Counted from the first letter of the stretch, positions 21,020 to 32,949 are shown. The stretch is 64,000 bases of DNA from Dugong dugon (GCA_030035585.1 CM057473.1:6498501-6562500), one strand, 5' to 3'. Notes: a model not told the origin generated them from the sequence alone. A program made the numbers and translations.

Positions 21020-24000
21020 TTACAATAGAGGTCTCATACAATATTTGTCCTTTTGTGATTGACTTATTTCACTCAGCATAATGCCCTCCAGTTTCATCCA
21101 TGTTATGAGATGGTTCACCGATTCATTGTTCTTTCTCGTTGCATAGTACTCCATTGTGTGTATGTACCATAGTTTGTGTATCCATTCGTCTGTTGATGGA
21201 CATCGAGGTTGTTTCCATCGTTTTGCTATTGTGAACAATGCTGCCATGAACATAGGTGTGCATATGTCTATACAAGTGACGACTCTTATTTCTCTAGGAT
21301 ATAGTCCTAGGAGTGGGATGGCTGGATCGAATGGTATGTCTATTTCTAGCTTTCTGAGGAAACGCCATATCATTTTCCAAAATGGTTGTATCATTTTGCA
21401 TTCCCACCAGTAGTGTATAAGAGTTCCCATCTCCCCGCAGCCCCTCCAACATTTGTTATTTCCAGTATTTTTGATACGTGCCAGTAATGCCGGGGTGAGA
21501 TGGTATCTCATTGTGGTTCTAATTTGCATTTCTCTAATGGCTAGTGATCGCGAGCATTTCCTCATGTGTCTGTTGGCCATTTGAATGTCTTCCTCGGTGA
21601 AGTGTCTGTTCATTTCCTTTGCCCATTTTTTGATAGGATTGTTTGTCTTTTTGTTGTAGAGGTGTTGGATTTTCTTGTAGATTATGGAGATTAGACCTTT
21701 GTCTGACTTGTACTGTCCAAAAATTTTTTCCCAGTCTGTAGGTTCTCTTTTGACTCTTTTGGTGAAGTCTTTTGAAGAGCATAGGTGTTTGATTTTTAGA
21801 AGATCCCAGTTATCCAGCTTATCTGTTGGGTTTTGTGTGTTGATGGTTATGGTTTGTATCCTGTTAATGCTGTGTATTAAGGCCTGAAGTGTTGGTCCTA
21901 TTTTTTCTTCTATGAACTTTATAGTTTGAGGCTTTATATTCAGGTCTTCAATCTATTTTGAAGTAGTTTTTGTATATGGTGTGAGGTATGGGTCCTGTTT
22001 CATTTTTCTGCAAATGGATATCCAGTTTTGCCAGCACCATTTGTTAAAAAGACTGTCTTTTCCCCATTTGATGGACTTTGGGCCCTTGTTGAGAATCAGG
22101 TGACTGTAGGTGGATGGATTTATATCTGGGTTCTCAATTCTGTCCCATTGGTCAATGTCTCTGTTGTTGTACCAGTACCAGGCTGTTTTGAGTACTGTAG
22201 CTGTATAGTAGGTTCTCAAGTCAGGTAGAGTGAGTCCTCCAACTTTATTCTTCTTCTTCAGTAGTGCTTTACTTATTCGGGGCTTCTTCCCTTTCCATAT
22301 AAAGTTAATAATTAAGTTTTCCATCTCTTTGAAGAATCTGGTTGGTATTTGGATCGGGATTGCATTGTATTTGTAAATTGCTTTAGGTAGAATTGCCATT
22401 TTCACAATGTTGAGTCTGCCTATCCATGAGCATGGTATGTTTTTCCATTTATGTAGATCCCTTTGGGTTTCATGCAGCAGTATTTTGTAGTTTTCTTTGT
22501 ATAGGTCTTTTACATTCCTGGTCAGATTTATTCCTAAGTATTTTATCTTTTAGGGGCTATTGAAAATGGTATTGATTTCCTGATCTCCTTTTCATTGTTC
22601 TCTTTACTGTTGTATAGGAATCCAACCGATTTTTGAATGTTTATCTTGTATCCTGCTACTCTGCTGAATCTTTCTATTAGTTCCAGTAGATTTCTCGTGG
22701 AGTCTTTAGGGTTTTCTGTGTATAGTATCATATCATCTGCAAACAGGGACAGTTTAACTTCTTCATTACCAATTTGGATGCCCTTTATTTCTTTCTCTTG
22801 CCTTATTGCTCTAGCTAGAACTTCCAACACAATGTTAAATAGGAGTGGTGATAAAGGGCATCCTTGTCTTGTTCCTGTTTTCAAGGGGAATGTTTTCAGC
22901 CTCTCTCCATTAAGAATGATGTTGGCCGTTGGTTTTGCATAGATGCCCTTTATTATGTTGAGAAATTTCCCTTCTATACCTATTTTATTAAGAGCTTTTA
23001 TCAGGAATGGGTGTTGGACTTTGTCAAATGCCTTTTCTGCGTCAATTGAGATGATCATGTGATTTTTTTCTTTCCTTTTATTTATGTGGTGAATTACGTT
23101 GATGGGTTTTCTAATGTTAAACCATCCTTGCATACCTGGTATGAATCCTACTTGGTCATGGTGTATTATTTTTTTGATATGATACTGAATTCTATTGGCT
23201 AGAATTTTGTTCAGAATTTTTGCATCTATATTCATGAGAGATATTGGTCTGTCATTTTCTGTTTTTGGGATGTCTTTGCCTGGTTTTAGTATCAGCGTTA
23301 TGCTGGCTTCATAGAATGAATTTGGAAGTGTTGCTTCCTCTTCTATGCTCCGAAATAGCTTGAGTAGGACTGGTACAAGCTCTTCTGTAAATGTTTTGTA
23401 GAATTCTCCAGTGAAGCCATCTGGGGCAGGGTTTTTTTTTGGTTGGGAGTTTTTTATTACCTTTTCAATCTCTTCTCCTGCTATGGGTCTGTTCAGATTT
23501 TCAATATCACTTTGTTGTAGTTTGGGTAGGCCGTGTGTTTCTAGAAATTTATCCATTTCCTCTAGGTTTTCAAATTTGTTGGAATATAGTTTTTCATAAT
23601 ATTCTGTTATACTCCTTTTTATTTCGGTTGGGTCTGTTGTAATGTCCCCCATTTCATTTCTTATTTGGGTTATTTGTGCCCTCTGCTGTTTTTCTTTTGT
23701 CAGTCTGGCCAGTGGTTTGTCGATTTTGTTGATTCTTTCAAAGAACCAACTTTTGGTTTTGTTGATTCTTTCTATTGTTTTTCGGTTCTCTGTTTCATTT
23801 ATTTCTGCTTTGATCTTTACTATTTCCTTTCTTCCGGTGGTTGTAGGCTTTTTTTGCTGTTCTCTTTCTATTTGTTTGAGTTCTGTATTAATGTTTTGAT
23901 TTTGTCCCTTTCTTTGTTTTTGATATGTGCATCTATTGCTATAAATTGTCCTCTGAGGACTGCCTTTGCTGTGTCCCAAATGTTTTGGTGTGATGTGTTT

Positions 24001-24839
24001 TCATTTTCATTTGATTCTAGGAATTTTTTAATTCCATCTCTGATTTCTTCTATTACACATTGATGTGTAAGCAGAGTATTATTCAGTTTCCATGTGTTTG
24101 ATTTTTTTTCCTTGCTTTTTCTAGTGTTAATTTCTACCTTGATGGCATTGTGGTCAGAGAAGATATTGTGAATTATCTCAGCATTTTGGATCTTGTTGAG
24201 GATTGCTCTGTGGCCTAAGATGTGGTCTATTCTGGAGAACGTTCCATGTGCATTGGAAAAGAATTTGTAATTTGCAGCACTTGGATGGATTGTTCTATAT
24301 ATGTCTATGAGGTCCAGTTGGCTGATTGTGTCCTTTAGGTCTTCTGCATCTTTGCTGAGTTTCTTTTTAGTTGTTCTGTCCTTTACTGAGAGTGGTGTGT
24401 TGAAGTCTCCTACTATTATTGTGGAACTGTCAATTTCTCTTTTCAGTGCTGTTAGAGTTTTTTTTATGTGTTTTGGAGCCCTGTCATTGGGTGCATAGAT
24501 ATTTATTATGGTTATGTCTTCATGATGGATCGTCCCCTTAATCATTATATAGTGTCCTTCTTTGTCTTTTATGGTAGATTTTGTTTTAAAGTCTATTTTA
24601 TCTGAGATTAGAATTGCCACTCCTGCTCTTTTTTGGTAGTTGTTATCTTGATATATTTTTTTCCAACCTTTGATTTTTAATAAATTCACATCTTTGTTTC
24701 TAAGGTGTGTCTCTTGTAGACAGCATATTGATGGATCCTGTTTTCTTATCCATTCTGCCACTCTCCATCTCTTTATGGGTGCATTGAGTCCATTTACATT
24801 CAGTGTAATTATTGATAGATGGAAGTTTGTTGCTGTCAT
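21020..24839 (-). pseudogene. L1 ORF2 (endonuclease / reverse transcriptase), lightly broken
   Basis: About 1,270 codons, the usual ORF2 length. The N-terminal APE-like endonuclease (24839-23868) shows LNVNGLNAP, QETHL, VGDFNTPLS, SRIDHILGH and SDHNAIKVE. A one-base shift near 23900 moves coding to 23979-22543, which holds the RT with [31 protein letters not shown] and the catalytic FADDMILY. A base lost in an A-run near 22548 ends that frame. Coding continues at 22405-21953 and finally 21613-21020, which contains [20 protein letters not shown], the Cys/His-rich C-terminal region. The catalytic motifs are intact but split, so no complete enzyme can be made. Confidence 0.95.
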
Positions 24840-25255
24840 TTTGTAGTGCTGAAGTTTTCTTTGTTCTTCTTACTCTCTTGTGCTGAGTTACTTTTGTTTG
24901 TGGATTTTGTGTTCATTTCTTTTGTTTTTGTAGGTTTTGTTTTTGCTGAGACTTTATGTTTTTCGTCTTTATTTTTATGAGTTGGTTTGTTAACTTTCTT
25001 TGTGGTTACCATGAATTTTACCCTTATCTTTATAAGTTTGAAGCAGTCTACCCTTACTTGGTATCTCCTTGCCTTCCTCTCCTTTAGAAGGTTCTATACC
25101 TATGACGTTTGTTCCCTCTTTCATTGTTTTGATGTTGTTGTCATCCTTTGATTGATTGCTCTGATTCCCTGTTGTATTTCTTTTGTTTTTGGATAGTCCT
25201 CTGTAGTTCATTTCCTAGAATGGTATCTGATTCGTATGAACCTGCGTCCTAGGCC
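24840..25255 (-). mobile_element. L1 inter-ORF region
   Basis: About 415 bp separates ORF1 from ORF2, longer than the human L1 spacer. It has short A-rich frames but no conserved domain. Confidence 0.7.
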
Positions 25256-26252
25256 CTAGGTCCTGCCTGAGGGCTGAATCTGGTTGTCCTCAGATCGAAG
25301 AACTCCCTTTAATAATTCTTGTAAGTTTGGTTTGACTTTTGCATATTCCTTTAGTTTCTGTTTATCTGGAAATGACCTAATTTCACCATCAAATGTGAAT
25401 GAGAGTTTTGCAGGATATATTATTCTTGGCTGACAATTTTTTTCTTTCAAGATTTTATATGTCATCCCACTGCCTTCTTGTCTGCATGGTTTCTGCCGAA
25501 TAATCTGAGCTTAGTCTTATTGTTTCTCCTCTGTATGTGACTTCTTGTTTTTCACGAGCTGCTCTCAGGATTCTTTGTTTGTCTTTAGTTTTGGCGAGTG
25601 TGAATATGATATGTCTTGGTGATTTTCTTTTGGGGTCTCTTCTATATGGGATTCGTTGAGCTTCTTGGATGGCCATCTTTTCATCTTTCATGATATTGGG
25701 AAAGTTTTCTGTCAGCAGTTCCTCAATGATCCTCCCTGTGTTTTCTGTTTTCTCCCCCTGTTCTGGTATGGCAATCACTCGTAAGTTTTTGCTTTTAATT
25801 GTGTCCCACATAACTCTCAGGGTCTCTTCATTTTTCTTTGTTCTTTTTTATGAGTTTTCCTGAAACAGAGTTGTATCCAAGTATTTGTCTTCAGTTCCAC
25901 TGATCCTGTCTTCCACGGTTTCAAATCTACTTCTCAGCCCTTCTATGACACCGTCCATTTCTGAAATCTTGTTGTTTATCTTTTGGATTTCTAATTGTTG
26001 TTTTTGTATAATTTTGAGTTGTGAATTTATTTTGGCATTTTGTTCCTGCATCATCTTCCTGAATTCTTCCAATATTTTGTCTGTGTTTCCTATAAATTTG
26101 TCTATTTTTTCCTCATGTTTGTCAGCTTTTTGCCTCAGTTCTTGGAAAATTCCGAGTATTAGTGATTTGAGTTCCGTATCAGGTACTTCTAGTGCATTTT
26201 CTTCCACAGGAGAGTTATCTGGTGTTTTAATTTGGACGCCTATTGGAGCCAT
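25256..26252 (-). pseudogene. L1 ORF1 (RNA-binding chaperone), broken
   Basis: ORF1 coats L1 RNA as a trimer. The first part (26252-25848, MAPIGVQIKTPDN...) is rich in K, E, Q and I with heptad-like spacing, i.e. the coiled coil. An in-frame TAA after FQENS (near 25847) interrupts it. The same frame continues as 25811-25455 with RVIAIPEQGEK, NFPNIMKDEKMAIQEAQRIP and ARKQEVTYRGE-like RRM and C-terminal text. A one-base shift near 25455-25465 passes to 25465-25256 (KEKNCQPRIIYPAKLSF). One nonsense change and one frameshift are the visible lesions. Confidence 0.93.
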
Positions 26253-28303
26253 CTTGTCTTGTTTTTGTGAATGTTTTGATATTGTTTGCTGTTTTCAGGG
26301 CATTCAGTAGATACTTCTCTCGTTTATTGATTGTAAATTTTTTTTTTTCTCGTCCTTGTGGTATAGCTGGGCATTTATAGCTGAAGAGGAGCCACTGGGA
26401 TGGGTTGTTTGTGGCACTCACCGCATCCACCAGGACGGTCGGTAGTCAGTGCTGGGCAGGTTCCAATAGGGTGTTCTTGCACAGCTTGGTGGTGTGATGT
26501 CAAGTGCACGGTGCAGGTAGGCAGGATGCAGCGGGGAGATGGTTATGTGTGAAGCTAAGCTGGTTATGGGACAGAGGAGAGAGGAGCAGGAGCGAAAAGC
26601 ATACAAACATAAGAGAATGTTAGGGGAGCTTGTTGTTGGAATGGACAGATGAGAGACTATGGGTTGGAGAAAACCAGAAGGGGGAAGAGAAAGAAAAGGA
26701 AAGAATGAACAAATAAAAATCAGAAAAGTTAAAGAACTGCAAGTTCCCAGGGATCCCACCAATGCAGCTATGAGGTCTGGGGGAGTCGGTCTCAGGTTTC
26801 ACAGCACAGCCTGGCCAGTGCAGAGGCATACTTCGTCTGGTATTCAGGGATCGGAAAGAGAAGGAAGAGATAGAGAGATGAGAAATTAAGTAATGAAGAA
26901 AGACAAAAGGGAAAAAGAGGGAAAAGAAAACAAAACTAATCAAAAAAGAAAATTAAGAAAAAAAAAAAAGCAACACCAGCAGTCAATGAATGGCACTCAG
27001 AGAGCCAGCCTGTGCGGGTTGGTGTTTCTGGGCAAGAGACTGTGTCCGTGGGAAACAGAGGAGGCTGAGTGTGAGTGAATAAGGGTGGAGAGTGGAAAGC
27101 ATATATCACAAATTGCCTGCACTCTGGGGACCCTCAGAAAGGAGCTAAGAGGGTGCAAGGAGCCAGGCACCCAAGTGAAAGGAGGGGGAGGTGGTGAGAG
27201 GCAAGTGAGAAACCAAAGGAGCAGGAGGAAAAGGAAAGAAAAAAGAAAAAAAGACAAAAGGCAGCACTAGTAGCCAACAAATGGCACATAGAGAGCCGCC
27301 CACCCAGGCACGCAGAATCCAATCAGCTGGCAGACCCCGGTGAAGAGACTGCGGCCACAGGAAGCAGAGGGGCTAACGAACAAAGGTCCCGGGATCTCAC
27401 CAGCGCGGGAGCCCAGACCTGGAAGCAGCCACACGTCCGAACGCAGCCCCACAGCCCCGCAGGAAAGAGCAAAGACGGCGCTCAGAGCCAGGCACTCGAG
27501 CAAAAGGAGGGGGAGGCAGCAAGAGGGAAGCGAGAAACCAGAAGAAGCAGAAAAAGCCACACCAGCAGCCAACTAACGGCACCCAGAGAGCCCCCGCTCA
27601 GGCGCGCGGATTCCAAGCAGCCGGCTGTCTCGGGTCAAGAGACCATGGCCACGGGAAGCAGAGGGGCGAATGAACAAAGGCGCCGGGATCTCACCAGCAC
27701 AGCAGCCCAGACCTGGATGCAGCCACACGCCCGAACGCAGCCCCACAGCCCCACAGGAGAGAGCAAAGACGGCGCTCGGAACCAGGCACCGGAGCAAAAG
27801 GAGGGGGAGGCAGCAGAAAAAGCTTCACCAGCAGCCAACAAACGGCTCTCAGAGAGCCGCCAGCCCGGGTGCGTGGAATCCAAGCACTGGCGCCCCCCAG
27901 CCCAGGGACCCTGGCCACGGGAAGCAGGGGAGCCCCAGCCGAGGCGGAGAGGGGTGGGGTGTGGGAAAGCGCACACCGCAATTTACTTGTCGTTCCGTCT
28001 CCCACTGGACGCTCTGCGAGGCTGCTCTCCCGTTCTCCCGTTTGCTGCTCTCCGATAGGAATCCAAGATGGTGGATCCGCGCTGCGTTAGCTGGTAAGGA
28101 ATCTCTGCCTGAGTCTCTCCTCGCTCTCCATTCTCTTTCAGTATTCTCACTCCGTTTGGTGTTTGGCTGAGTTCTTTATCTCTTCATTTGATGTTGTAGG
28201 GTTTCAGGATTGTTGATTCTCTCTTAGGCTTAGTTTTTTGGATCTTTGCTGTGGAGGGACGGCGTGGTGCTTCTGCCTAGAGTGCCATCTTACCCCGCCT
28301 CCC
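26253..28303 (-). mobile_element. L1 5'UTR with tandem monomers
   Basis: Four related blocks begin at 26974, 27265, 27561 and 27836 with ACCAGCAGYCAAC-like text followed by AGAGAGCC (spacings 291, 296 and 275 bp). The inner two contain GACCTGGAAGCAGCCACAC or a near match plus CAAAGACGGCGCTC. The outer two instead carry GGTGGRGTGTGGGAAAGC-like text. The inner blocks and the outermost part are CpG-rich, unlike the rest of the window. This resembles rodent L1 promoters made of tandem monomers. Promoter activity is inferred. Confidence 0.85.
28284..28292 (-). promoter_or_regulatory. YY1-type site at the L1 5' end
   Basis: In L1 sense the element opens GGGAGGCGGGGTAAGATGGC. AAGATGGC is a YY1-type core at the same place as in human L1, where YY1 helps position initiation. 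A second AAGATGG on the + strand lies near 28065. Confidence 0.6.
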
Positions 28304-28319
28304 CTGCTTCCATTTTTTT
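28304..28319. repeat. L1 target-site duplication, right copy
   Basis: CTGCTTCCATTTTTTT, identical to 19802-19817 and followed by AATCTG. Confidence 0.93.
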
Positions 28320-29990
28320 AATCTGATTTTTTCTCTTAACCTTCCTGTGGGTTACTTAAACAATATTTTAGAGTTCCATTTTGATTTACGTGTAATGTTT
28401 TTGAGTATATTTCTTTATATAGTTTTCTTAGCTGTTGCCCCATGTATTACCCTATACATATGTTACTTGTCATAGCCTGCTGGTTGCAATGTTTTACCAC
28501 TTCAAGTAAAGTGTAGAAACCGTACGTTCATTGAGATGCCTTTATGCTCTCATTATTTAAACATAATTATCTTAAGTATTTTACTGACATATGTTCAACA
28601 CCAGATTGTGTTATAAGTTTTGTTTAAACCATGCAGTATGATTACAGAAATTCACGAGGAGGATACTCTATTTTGTTTACTTCTATTTTTACTAATTACA
28701 TTTTTTCTTCTTTTCTTTCTGAAGACCCCACCCAATGTTCTTATGTTATCATATACTTTGTATTTGGAGAATTTCTTTTAGCCATTTTTAAGGATACTGT
28801 CAGTTGGCTGCACATTCTCTTATTTTTATGTCATCTGAGACTATCTTGATTTCCACTTCATTCCTGAAGGGTATTTTCACTAGATAGAGAATTCAGAGTT
28901 GACAGTTCTTACTTCTCAGTGCTTAAAAAATGCACCATTTTTTTCTGGTCTCCATTTTTCAGAAGAGAAATGGACTATCACTCAAATTGGTGTTCCTTTA
29001 TAGTTAATGGCTTGTTTCTCTCTGGCTGTTTGAAATGTTTTTCTTCACCTTAAGTTTTCAGAAGTTTAATTATGACGTGTCTTAGTGTGGATTTCTTTGA
29101 AGATATCTTATTTGGTGTTTGCTCAGTTTCTTGAATCAGTAGACTTATGTCTTTCACCAATTTGGGGAAGTTTTCAGGCATTATTTCTTCAAATATTTTT
29201 TTAGACCCACACTCTTTCTCCTGTCTTTCTGGAATTCCAATGATACAAACGTTAAATCTTTTGGCATTAACCTACAGATTCTTTTTTAACTTTTTTCTCT
29301 ATCTATTTCTCTCCATTGTTAAGATTGAGCAAATTCTATTGTTCTGTCTTCAAGCTCACAGATTCTATCCTCTATCACTCTCTCTACTATTGAGTTTATT
29401 CAGTGAGTCTTTATTTTGGAAATTGTATTTTTCAGTTCTATAATTTCCATTTGTGTATTTTTAAAACTTCTATTTTTTGATTGAGATATTTTATTTTTAT
29501 TTGTTTTGAGAGAATTGATAATTTACTGTTGAAGCATTTTTAAACTGCTTTAAAATTCCTTGTGAGATAATTCCAACATCTGATTAGTTACAGTATTGGC
29601 CTCAGCTGATTATCTTTTTTTATTCAAATAATCGTTCAACTGGTTCTAGAAATGACAAATGATTTAAAAAAAATTGTCTTGGACATTGTATTTATTATGA
29701 TGAGACTCTTTCTCCTATTTAAATCTTTTATGTTAGCAAGTATACATCTTGCTTAAGTTTAGTGTGTGGGTTCTTGCCTAGTTTTGTGAGCTTTAGTTCT
29801 AATAATAGTTCAGTTTTCTGAATCCTTGCAATGTTACTCTGGTTGGCTTCACTCTTTTGGCACTGCTGTGGTTCCTATTCAGTCCCTGCTGGTGTTGTCT
29901 GTGGGAGGTGTGGGATAAAGCACTTGGTTTGGTATTTTGTCTCTGATTATTAAAAATAGCCCTTGGAATTTGCCAGCAATCAAAGGCCCT
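28320..29990 (-). mobile_element. Ancient L1-clade LINE (HAL1/L1M-like), antisense
   Basis: Text typical of antisense old-L1 ORF1 regions appears, such as TTCTTCAAATATTTTTTTAG, CTTTCTGGAATTCCAATGAT, ATTATGACGTGTCTTAGTG and ATTCCAACATCTGATTAG. Similar blocks recur at 43.8-44.8 and 47.7-48.5 kb. There is no open frame of any size. Its 3' part was overwritten by the RTE and L1 insertions on its left. Confidence 0.75.
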
Positions 29991-30507
29991 TTGTTTTATA
30001 AAATAACCAAGCAACACATAAACATGTGTAAATGAGTAAGGGCTACAAAGACCCCATCCTGGTAACAGGCCTCAGGAAGGGAGATGGGCATCCATGTGCA
30101 GGAAAGCGTGGAACATCCCTAGGGACAATGGAAGTCTCGTGTTTTGACCTCTACCTGACCTTGCCTCATGCATCTCTTCACTTGTATACTTTCTGGTTAT
30201 CATAAATGGGTAAATGTACATATAGGTACTTCTGTGAGTTCTGTGAGGCATTCTAGGGACTTACTGAACTCACAGGTGGCAGAGAGAGAAAACGCCGCGT
30301 GGTGTAAGAGATGGAGAAGTGGAAAAGTGGGGATATGAGTTATCTTCACATATTTGGAAATTAGCCTTACATAAGTTGTTATCAATGTAGAGGACAAAGG
30401 ATTTTTTGAGGTCACCTCCTGTTTCTGGACAATCTTGGGGTGGAGACTGTAGCCCTCAGGTCTGGGTCTCCTTATTAACATGAGTGGTAGCCGGGGACAT
30501 GCATGGT
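29991..30507. other. Probable old repeat or unique DNA
   Basis: ATAAATGGGTAAATGTACAT and TTCTGTGAGTTCTGTGAGGC resemble a known ancient mammalian repeat that I cannot name securely. No gene is seen. Confidence 0.35.
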
Positions 30508-31140
30508 GTGACGGCTAATTTCACGTGTCATCTTGCTAGACTATGGTACCCAGTTATTTGTTCAAACACTAGCCTGGATGTTGTTATGAAGTATTTAAAC
30601 CCTTTGTCATTAAGTTGATTTTAATTCATAATAACCCTATAGGACAGAGTAGAACTGCCCCATAGGGTTTCCAAAGCTGTTATCTCTATAAAAGCAGACT
30701 ACCACATCTTTCTCCCACAGAGCTGCTGGTGGGTTCAAACCGTCGACCTTCTAGTTAGCAGCTGAGCGCTTAACCACTGTGCCACAGGAGCTCCTTCTAT
30801 GAAGTATTTGCCTGTGATTAAATTAGTAGGCCTTAAGTAAAGCAGATTCCTCAGCATAATGTGAGTGGGCCTCATCTAATCAATTGAAGGCCTTAAGAGA
30901 AAAAAAAAAAAAAAAAAAAAAGGCGGTGCCCTGAGGGAGTATTCTGGCGTTAGACTATGTAATTAAGCATCTTGCCAGAATTCCCTCTCTCCCTTATCAC
31001 CTGACCTGCCAATTCTGGTACACAAGACTACTGGAATTTCCAGCCTCTCACCTGACCTACAGATTTTGGACTTGCTGGCCGCAATAATTGAGTGAGCCAA
31101 CTCCTCAATGTAAATCTCTTTCTTCCTCTCTCTATCTCCT
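30508..31140 (+). mobile_element. MLT2-type ERVL LTR, interrupted
   Basis: Starts TGTGACGGCTAATTTCACGT and includes GGTACCCAGTTATTTG, AAGCAGATTCCTCAGCATAA, GTGGGCCTCATCTAATCAAT, GCAGATTTTGGACT-like text and AATAATTGAGTGAGCCAACT. This order is characteristic of MLT2 LTRs. A SINE splits it at 30597-30797 and another cuts its 3' end at 31141. It is a solitary LTR with no viral genes. Confidence 0.88.
30597..30797 (-). repeat. AFROSINE, longer subtype, antisense, inside the MLT2 LTR
   Basis: Flanked by a perfect 12-bp duplication TATGAAGTATTT (30585-30596 and 30798-30809), so the insertion is younger than the LTR. Confidence 0.93.
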
Positions 31141-31263
31141 CATAGTAACCCTATAGGACAGAGTAGAACTGCCCCATAGGTTTCCAAGGAGCAGCTGGTG
31201 GATTCAAACTGCTGACCTTTTGGTTAGCAGCCCTGGCTGTCAACCACTGTGCCACCAGGGCTC
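31141..31263 (-). repeat. AFROSINE, antisense, tail-truncated
   Basis: Lacks the RTE-like tail end and begins CATAGTAACCCTATAGG. The head is complete to CCACCAGGGCTCG. Confidence 0.88.
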
Positions 31264-32287
31264 GCCAGCCCGAAATGCTGATAGTGCCTAGGGGGAGAAA
31301 TCTTGCTCCAAAATGGTATGAAATGAACACATCAATAAATTCCTTCATGTTTTCTGTAATCTACAACTCGCTGTTCGAGCTCATTCAGTTTGGAAGAATA
31401 GTAAACCTCAAGTGTGAGACATGTTTATATAGGCGAGATTTGTGATGGTGCTCTAGCAAAAATCTAAGAGAAAGGAATCCTCCTTCAAGGATTCAAGTGC
31501 CATTTTGGTTGCAATCAAAGTTCATAAGTGCTCTGCCGGCTACAACTGCTATTTTATTATATAAAGAAGGTTATTATTGAAATGAAAGTAAGAAAATACG
31601 ACAGGCAGATAAAACTCGTTTTAATGGATGTGAGTGTTTGCTTTTAATGTACGGCACTGATTAAGTAGCTTTCTAACATCTCAGTAATGATAGCATTAGG
31701 CGCTGCCACCTCCTAACTTTAAATTAAAGTAATTGAAGTGTACAAAGCGGAAGCACTGTGAGGCTATGGTTTAGTGCTAACCAGCCATCTCACAGACCTT
31801 TCCCTTAAATTTAATAGAACTCCTTTCAGCCTTTAAGAAATTAAAGTACCAAAACATAAGAAAAGAAACCATATCTTGAAGAAATTGTAATGAGAATTTC
31901 CTAACTATAAGATCTATTACCAACATACATGTCCTCATAATGAAGATAAATTATTTTCCTTGCACGTTTTTGATTTTATTACTTTGTTGAATAACATTTA
32001 AATGTTTTAGACTTTGTGCAAAGTTTCCTTTACAGCCATTTACCTTAATAAGAGTTGCTGTTCATATTAGGAAGAGTAATAAAGATGTATTATTTATATA
32101 AAAAAATTTAAATATTTTTATATATTTAAATAAATGATAATTTACTTCTTTTAAAAATCCCTCTGGAAGAATTATATATTTTTCTCTCAAGAATGCATTA
32201 ATTAACTTAGTGGACTCAGTTGAAAGCCTGTGCTATCTTTTAGGGGAAAACACTTAATTTATTATAACTCAGTTTCCTTGCTGGCCG
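31264..32287. other. Unique DNA with a conserved-looking core
   Basis: No repeat is recognised. The part at about 31540-31830 has little decay-type low complexity and several AT-rich homeodomain-like cores (TTTAATGT, GATTAAG, TTAAATTAAAGTAATTGAAG). A conserved noncoding element is possible. The AT-rich run at 32090-32160 is simple sequence. Confidence 0.35.
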
Positions 32288-32848
32288 TGATGGTTAAGGC
32301 TATGTGTCAACTTGGCTGGGCCCTGATTGTCAGTTTTTTGGCAGTTATGATGTAGTTTGGCAGTCATATGATGATGTGATCACTTCCATGATGACATTTG
32401 ATACAATGTGATCACCTCCATGATGGGATCTGCTGTGAGTAACCAATCAGTTGAAAGGGAGCTTCCTTGGGAGTGTGGCCTGCATCCAATATAAGTGGAT
32501 GTTCTGGCAAGGCTCATGGGCTTTTGCTATCTCTGGATTCTGTAGCTGGCTCCTGTTTGTCCGACCTCATGTTCTTGGGACTTGAGCTAGCAGCTTACCT
32601 GTGGTAATCTTGGGATTCATCGATCTCCGCAGCCTGTGAACAAGAGCCCTGCTCTTTGACCTGTCGATCTTGTGTTTGCCAGCCCCTGAGGCTACATGAA
32701 TCAGGAGAGGCCTCTATCCTGACTCACGGACTTGGGATGCTCCAGCTTCTACAACCGTGTGAGCCATTTCATGGCTATAAATCTCTCTCTATATATATAT
32801 GTATGCTTTACTGGTGTTGCTTTTCTTCAGAACCCAGCCTAAGATACT
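32288..32848 (+). mobile_element. ERVL-type solitary LTR (MLT2-related)
   Basis: About 560 bp, from TGATGGTTAAGGCTATGTGT through AACTTGGCTGGGCC to TATAAATCTCTCTCTATATA and CAGCCTAAGATAC. The opening and the late CTCTCTATA tract match the MLT2 pattern, while the middle is different. A 5' piece of the same family is at 39367-39505. No internal viral genes are present. Confidence 0.75.
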
Positions 32849-32949
32849 AGCTAAATAAAAGTAATGGCAATCAACTATCTCCTGAGGCTATTTAAAAAGC
32901 TCTAACTATGGGGTTCTATACTTGCCAAGAGTAAAACAGTAAGGTAACC

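Larger units (their letters stand above)
19818..28303 (-). mobile_element. Complete L1 retrotransposon, antisense (about 8.49 kb)
   Basis: Reading down from 28303: a 5'UTR of about 2.05 kb, ORF1 (26252-25256), an inter-ORF gap, ORF2 (24839-21020), a 3'UTR of about 1.2 kb and an A-rich tail (T-rich at 19818-19860 on +). A perfect 16-bp duplication flanks it, and the restored target reads TTTTTTT/AATCTG, the L1 endonuclease preference. It is longer than a human L1 because both UTRs are long. A few stops and single-base shifts show it is now inactive, but little decay suggests a fairly recent insertion. Confidence 0.96.

Noticed and set aside
22637-24498. Plus-strand frames rich in Phe/Ser/Leu
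   Set aside because: They are shadows opposite L1 ORF2.
27645-28170. Overlapping GC-rich frames up to 166 codons on + and minus strands
   Set aside because: They lie in the L1 5'UTR monomers. CpG-rich, stop-poor composition explains them, and several overlap on both strands.
30508-32848. One provirus bounded by two LTRs (30.5 kb and 32.3-32.8 kb)
   Set aside because: The two LTRs differ in their middles and are different families, and no gag, pol or env sequence lies between them.
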